A DNA stretch of 6,646 bases from the NCBI GenBank assembly GCA_021323815.1, contig JAJPKG010000240.1, positions 1-6,646 of the forward strand, written 5' to 3'. The stretch comes from Pseudomonadota bacterium (GTDB taxonomy: Bacteria > Chloroflexota > Ktedonobacteria > Ktedonobacterales > JACDGC01). Of the stretch, positions 5,298-6,646 are shown one piece after another. The notes beneath the pieces are model-generated. The model was given only the letters and a program-made list of their open reading frames with translations. It was not told the DNA's origin and did not search any database. The translations under genes and the position numbers were made by a program. Each line of letters starts with the position of its first letter. Positions within the stretch are counted from its first letter, which is position 1.

Positions 5298-6323
5298 ATG
5301 CTTGATCGATTGGAAGAGCTGCGGCAGCGGGCGACAGCGGAATTGGAAACATGTGATTCCACCGCCGCGCTGACCGCGTGGAACAGCAAGTATCTGGGCC
5401 GGCAAGATGGCGAGCTGACGGCGGTGCTGCGCGGATTGCGCGACGTGCCGGCGGATCAGCGCAAAGCCATCGGCCAGCGCGCCAACGAGATCAAAGCCGA
5501 ACTGGAAGCTCTCTTGGCGGCACGGCGCGCGGCGCTGGAATCTGCCGAGATGGAGCGCGCACTGCAAGCCGAGCGCCTTGATGTGACGCTGCCGGGACGC
5601 AATGAGCCGAAAGGTGGATTGCACCCCATCAGCCAGACCATCCGCGACATCTGCCGCGTTTTCAGCGAGATGGGCTTCCACATCATCGAGGGGCCGGAAG
5701 TCGAGACGGACTATTACAACTTTCAGGCGCTCAATATCCCCGCCGATCACCCCGCCCGCGACATGCAAGATACGTTCTGGGTGGTGCCGGGGCAGATCTT
5801 GCTGCGCACCCAGACCTCGCCGAACCAGATCCGCATCATGCAAGAGCAGCGCCCGCCGGTGCGCGCGGTGGTGCCGGGCAAGGTCTATCGCAACGAGGCG
5901 ACCGACGCCACACACGAAGCCATGTTCCACCAGATCGAAGGGTTGCTCATCGACAAGACCACCACCATGCGCGATCTGCGCGGCTGCCTGGAACGCTTCG
6001 CCCATGTGATCTTCGGCCCGACCACCCAGGTGCGCTTCCGCCCCAGCTATTTCCCGTTCACCGAGCCGAGCGCCGAGGTAGATGTGACCTGCATCGTTTG
6101 CCGGGGCACGGGGTGTCGCGTCTGCAAATATTCCGGCTGGGTCGAAGTCCTCGGCTCCGGCATGGTGCATCCGCAGGTGTTGCGCAACGTCAACTACGAT
6201 CCCTCGGTCTATCGCGGGTTCGCCTTCGGCATGGGCGTGGAGCGCATCGCCATGATGCGCTATGGCATCAACGAGATTCGCCTGTTCTCGCAGAACGACC
6301 TGCGCTTCCTGAACCAGTTCTAA
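5298..6323 (+). CDS. pheS: Phenylalanine-tRNA ligase alpha subunit (PheS)
   Basis: PheS is the catalytic subunit of the alpha2-beta2 enzyme that charges tRNA-Phe with phenylalanine using ATP. The 341-residue length is normal for the family. The N-terminal part to about residue 90 is a helical, charged segment, the tRNA-binding coiled coil. The class II core follows: HPISQTIRDICRVFSEMGF (109-127, motif 1 region), FQALNIPADHPARD (142-155), VYRNEATDATHEAMFHQIEG (196-215, motif 2), and GFAFGMGVERIAMMRYGI (307-324, motif 3). CIVCRGTGCRVC (265-276) places four cysteines as in the CxxC-x4-CxxC knuckle found in many bacterial PheS, probably a metal site. ATG 5298 has a strong RBS (AAAGGAGAA, 5282-5290). 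Expression is controlled by the upstream T-box. The expected partner pheT does not follow; element 2 and hom do, so the beta subunit must be encoded elsewhere. Confidence 0.97.
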   Translation: MLDRLEELRQRATAELETCDSTAALTAWNSKYLGRQDGELTAVLRGLRDVPADQRKAIGQRANEIKAELEALLAARRAALESAEMERALQAERLDVTLPGRNEPKGGLHPISQTIRDICRVFSEMGFHIIEGPEVETDYYNFQALNIPADHPARDMQDTFWVVPGQILLRTQTSPNQIRIMQEQRPPVRAVVPGKVYRNEATDATHEAMFHQIEGLLIDKTTTMRDLRGCLERFAHVIFGPTTQVRFRPSYFPFTEPSAEVDVTCIVCRGTGCRVCKYSGWVEVLGSGMVHPQVLRNVNYDPSVYRGFAFGMGVERIAMMRYGINEIRLFSQNDLRFLNQF

Positions 6324-6324
6324 G

Positions 6325-6480
6325 GGACGAGACGCGAAGAGCGCGAAGGAAACGAAGAGATGCGAAGATTTTGGAAAGCAAGAAGAGCATGCAAAAGGCG
6401 AGGGCACAACCATTCACTTGTTGCGTTTTGGGGAACCTTCGTGTTTCTTCTTTCCCTCCGTTTCCCTTCGCGTCTCGTCC
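6325..6480. repeat. Inverted-repeat element 2 with 9-nt-spaced CGAAG boxes
   Basis: GGACGAGACGCGAAG (6325-6339) is repeated perfectly as its reverse complement at 6466-6480, giving 15-bp terminal inverted repeats. The left arm has CGAAG at 6335, 6344, 6353 and 6363 (steps 9, 9, 10). The right arm has matching boxes at 6437 (CTTCG), 6447 (CTTCT), 6456 (CTCCG) and 6466 (CTTCG). The inner part, including GCGAAGATTTTGGAAAG, resembles the reverse complement of the right half of element 1. The element begins 1 bp after the pheS stop codon and ends 24 bp before the hom start. No gene is supported inside it. No target-site duplication is obvious at its edges. Confidence 0.82.
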
Positions 6481-6490
6481 TTTTTCTTTT
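6437..6490 (+). terminator. Possible intrinsic terminator formed by element 2 plus T-tract
   Basis: The right arm of element 2, which pairs with the left arm starting at 6325, is followed directly by TTTTTCTTTT (6481-6490). A stable GC-containing stem running into a T-tract has the form of an intrinsic terminator, which would separate pheS from hom. The stem is much longer and less regular than a normal terminator, and the hom RBS lies just after it. Element 1 has no such tract, so termination is not a shared property of the family. Confidence 0.3.
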
Positions 6491-6504
6491 ATGAGAGGTG
6501 AGCT

Positions 6505-6646
6505 ATGCGATTGGTGATTATCGGCTATGGCAACGTAGGGCGCGAGTTGGGCGCGTTGCTCGCTGAAAAGACGCAGGTGCTGCGCGAAAACTATCACCTG
6601 ACGCCGCGCATCACGGGCGTAATGACCGGGCGGCATGGGGGATGGA
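6505..6646 (+). CDS. hom: Homoserine dehydrogenase, N-terminal fragment (continues past window)
   Basis: Homoserine dehydrogenase reduces aspartate semialdehyde to homoserine with NAD(P)H, the branch point to threonine and methionine. Only 47 residues are visible. They start MRLVIIGYGNVGREL, which carries the dinucleotide-binding GxGNVG loop (7-12). LLAEKTQVLRENYHL (18-32) and ITGVMTGRHGG (36-46) follow in the arrangement usual for the N-terminal Rossmann domain of this enzyme. ATG 6505 is preceded by AGAGGTG (6494-6500), a fair RBS. The missing C-terminal part prevents telling a stand-alone enzyme from one with an ACT domain. It may be co-transcribed with pheS if element 2 does not terminate transcription. 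Confidence 0.85.
   Translation, partial: MRLVIIGYGNVGRELGALLAEKTQVLRENYHLTPRITGVMTGRHGGW

Noticed and set aside
5081..5389. Small frames within and around the repeat elements giving LRVLRALR-like or GTKEAKKAKD-like peptides
   Set aside because: The repetitive peptides come from the 9-nt spacing of the CGAAG boxes. The same repeats are read on both strands, and no RBS-backed gene is present.
5280..6413. Minus-strand open frame of 377 codons opposite pheS
   Set aside because: It lies antisense to an unmistakable PheS and starts inside the repeat element. It has a His- and Ala-rich composition typical of reverse frames and shows no domain.
6325..6480. CRISPR array or phage attachment site
   Set aside because: The boxes are 5 bp at 9-10 nt steps with no 25-40 nt repeats or spacers, and no integrase or tRNA gene is nearby. 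A folded inverted repeat explains the pattern.

Overview
The window is GC-rich bacterial DNA with compact genes, mostly good Shine-Dalgarno sites and a Phe-specific T-box leader in front of pheS. T-boxes are typical of Firmicutes, Actinobacteria, Chloroflexota and a few relatives. The GC-rich coding style with a T-box of the Firmicutes/Chloroflexota transcription-attenuation type suggests a Chloroflexota-like organism. This is an inference from style only, because no rRNA or other marker gene is present.

Layout from left to right. (1) 1-859, minus strand: a multi-pass membrane protein resembling GT-C/DUF2029 glycosyltransferases, cut by the window edge. (2) 860-1216: a divergent intergenic region with a good extended -10 promoter pointing left, a weaker candidate pointing right, and short palindromes. 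(3) 1217-2592, plus strand: a two-gene operon of acpS (holo-ACP synthase) and an amidohydrolase, overlapping as GTGA. (4) 2616-3719, minus strand: an FMN-dependent alpha-hydroxy-acid oxidase/dehydrogenase, convergent with the amidohydrolase. (5) 3850-4806, plus strand: a membrane protein of unknown function with an N-terminal zinc ribbon. (6) 4826-5145: promoter, T-box leader with a TTC (Phe) specifier, and its attenuator. (7) 5298-6323: pheS. (8) 6505 to the window end: the N-terminus of homoserine dehydrogenase (hom).

The most unusual structure is a pair of related 130-160 bp inverted-repeat elements flanking pheS (5149-5280 and 6325-6480). Each arm carries four CGAAG-like boxes spaced 9-10 nt apart, and in the transcript each element would fold into a long hairpin. 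The two copies lie in opposite orientation, and both end shortly before the ribosome-binding site of the next gene (pheS and hom). The first sits between the T-box attenuator and the pheS RBS. The second takes the place where pheT is often found and is followed by a T-rich tract.

Functionally, the right part concerns amino-acid supply and tRNA charging: pheS controlled by uncharged tRNA-Phe, followed by hom of the threonine/methionine pathway. The left part is a set of housekeeping and accessory genes with no evident shared pathway.
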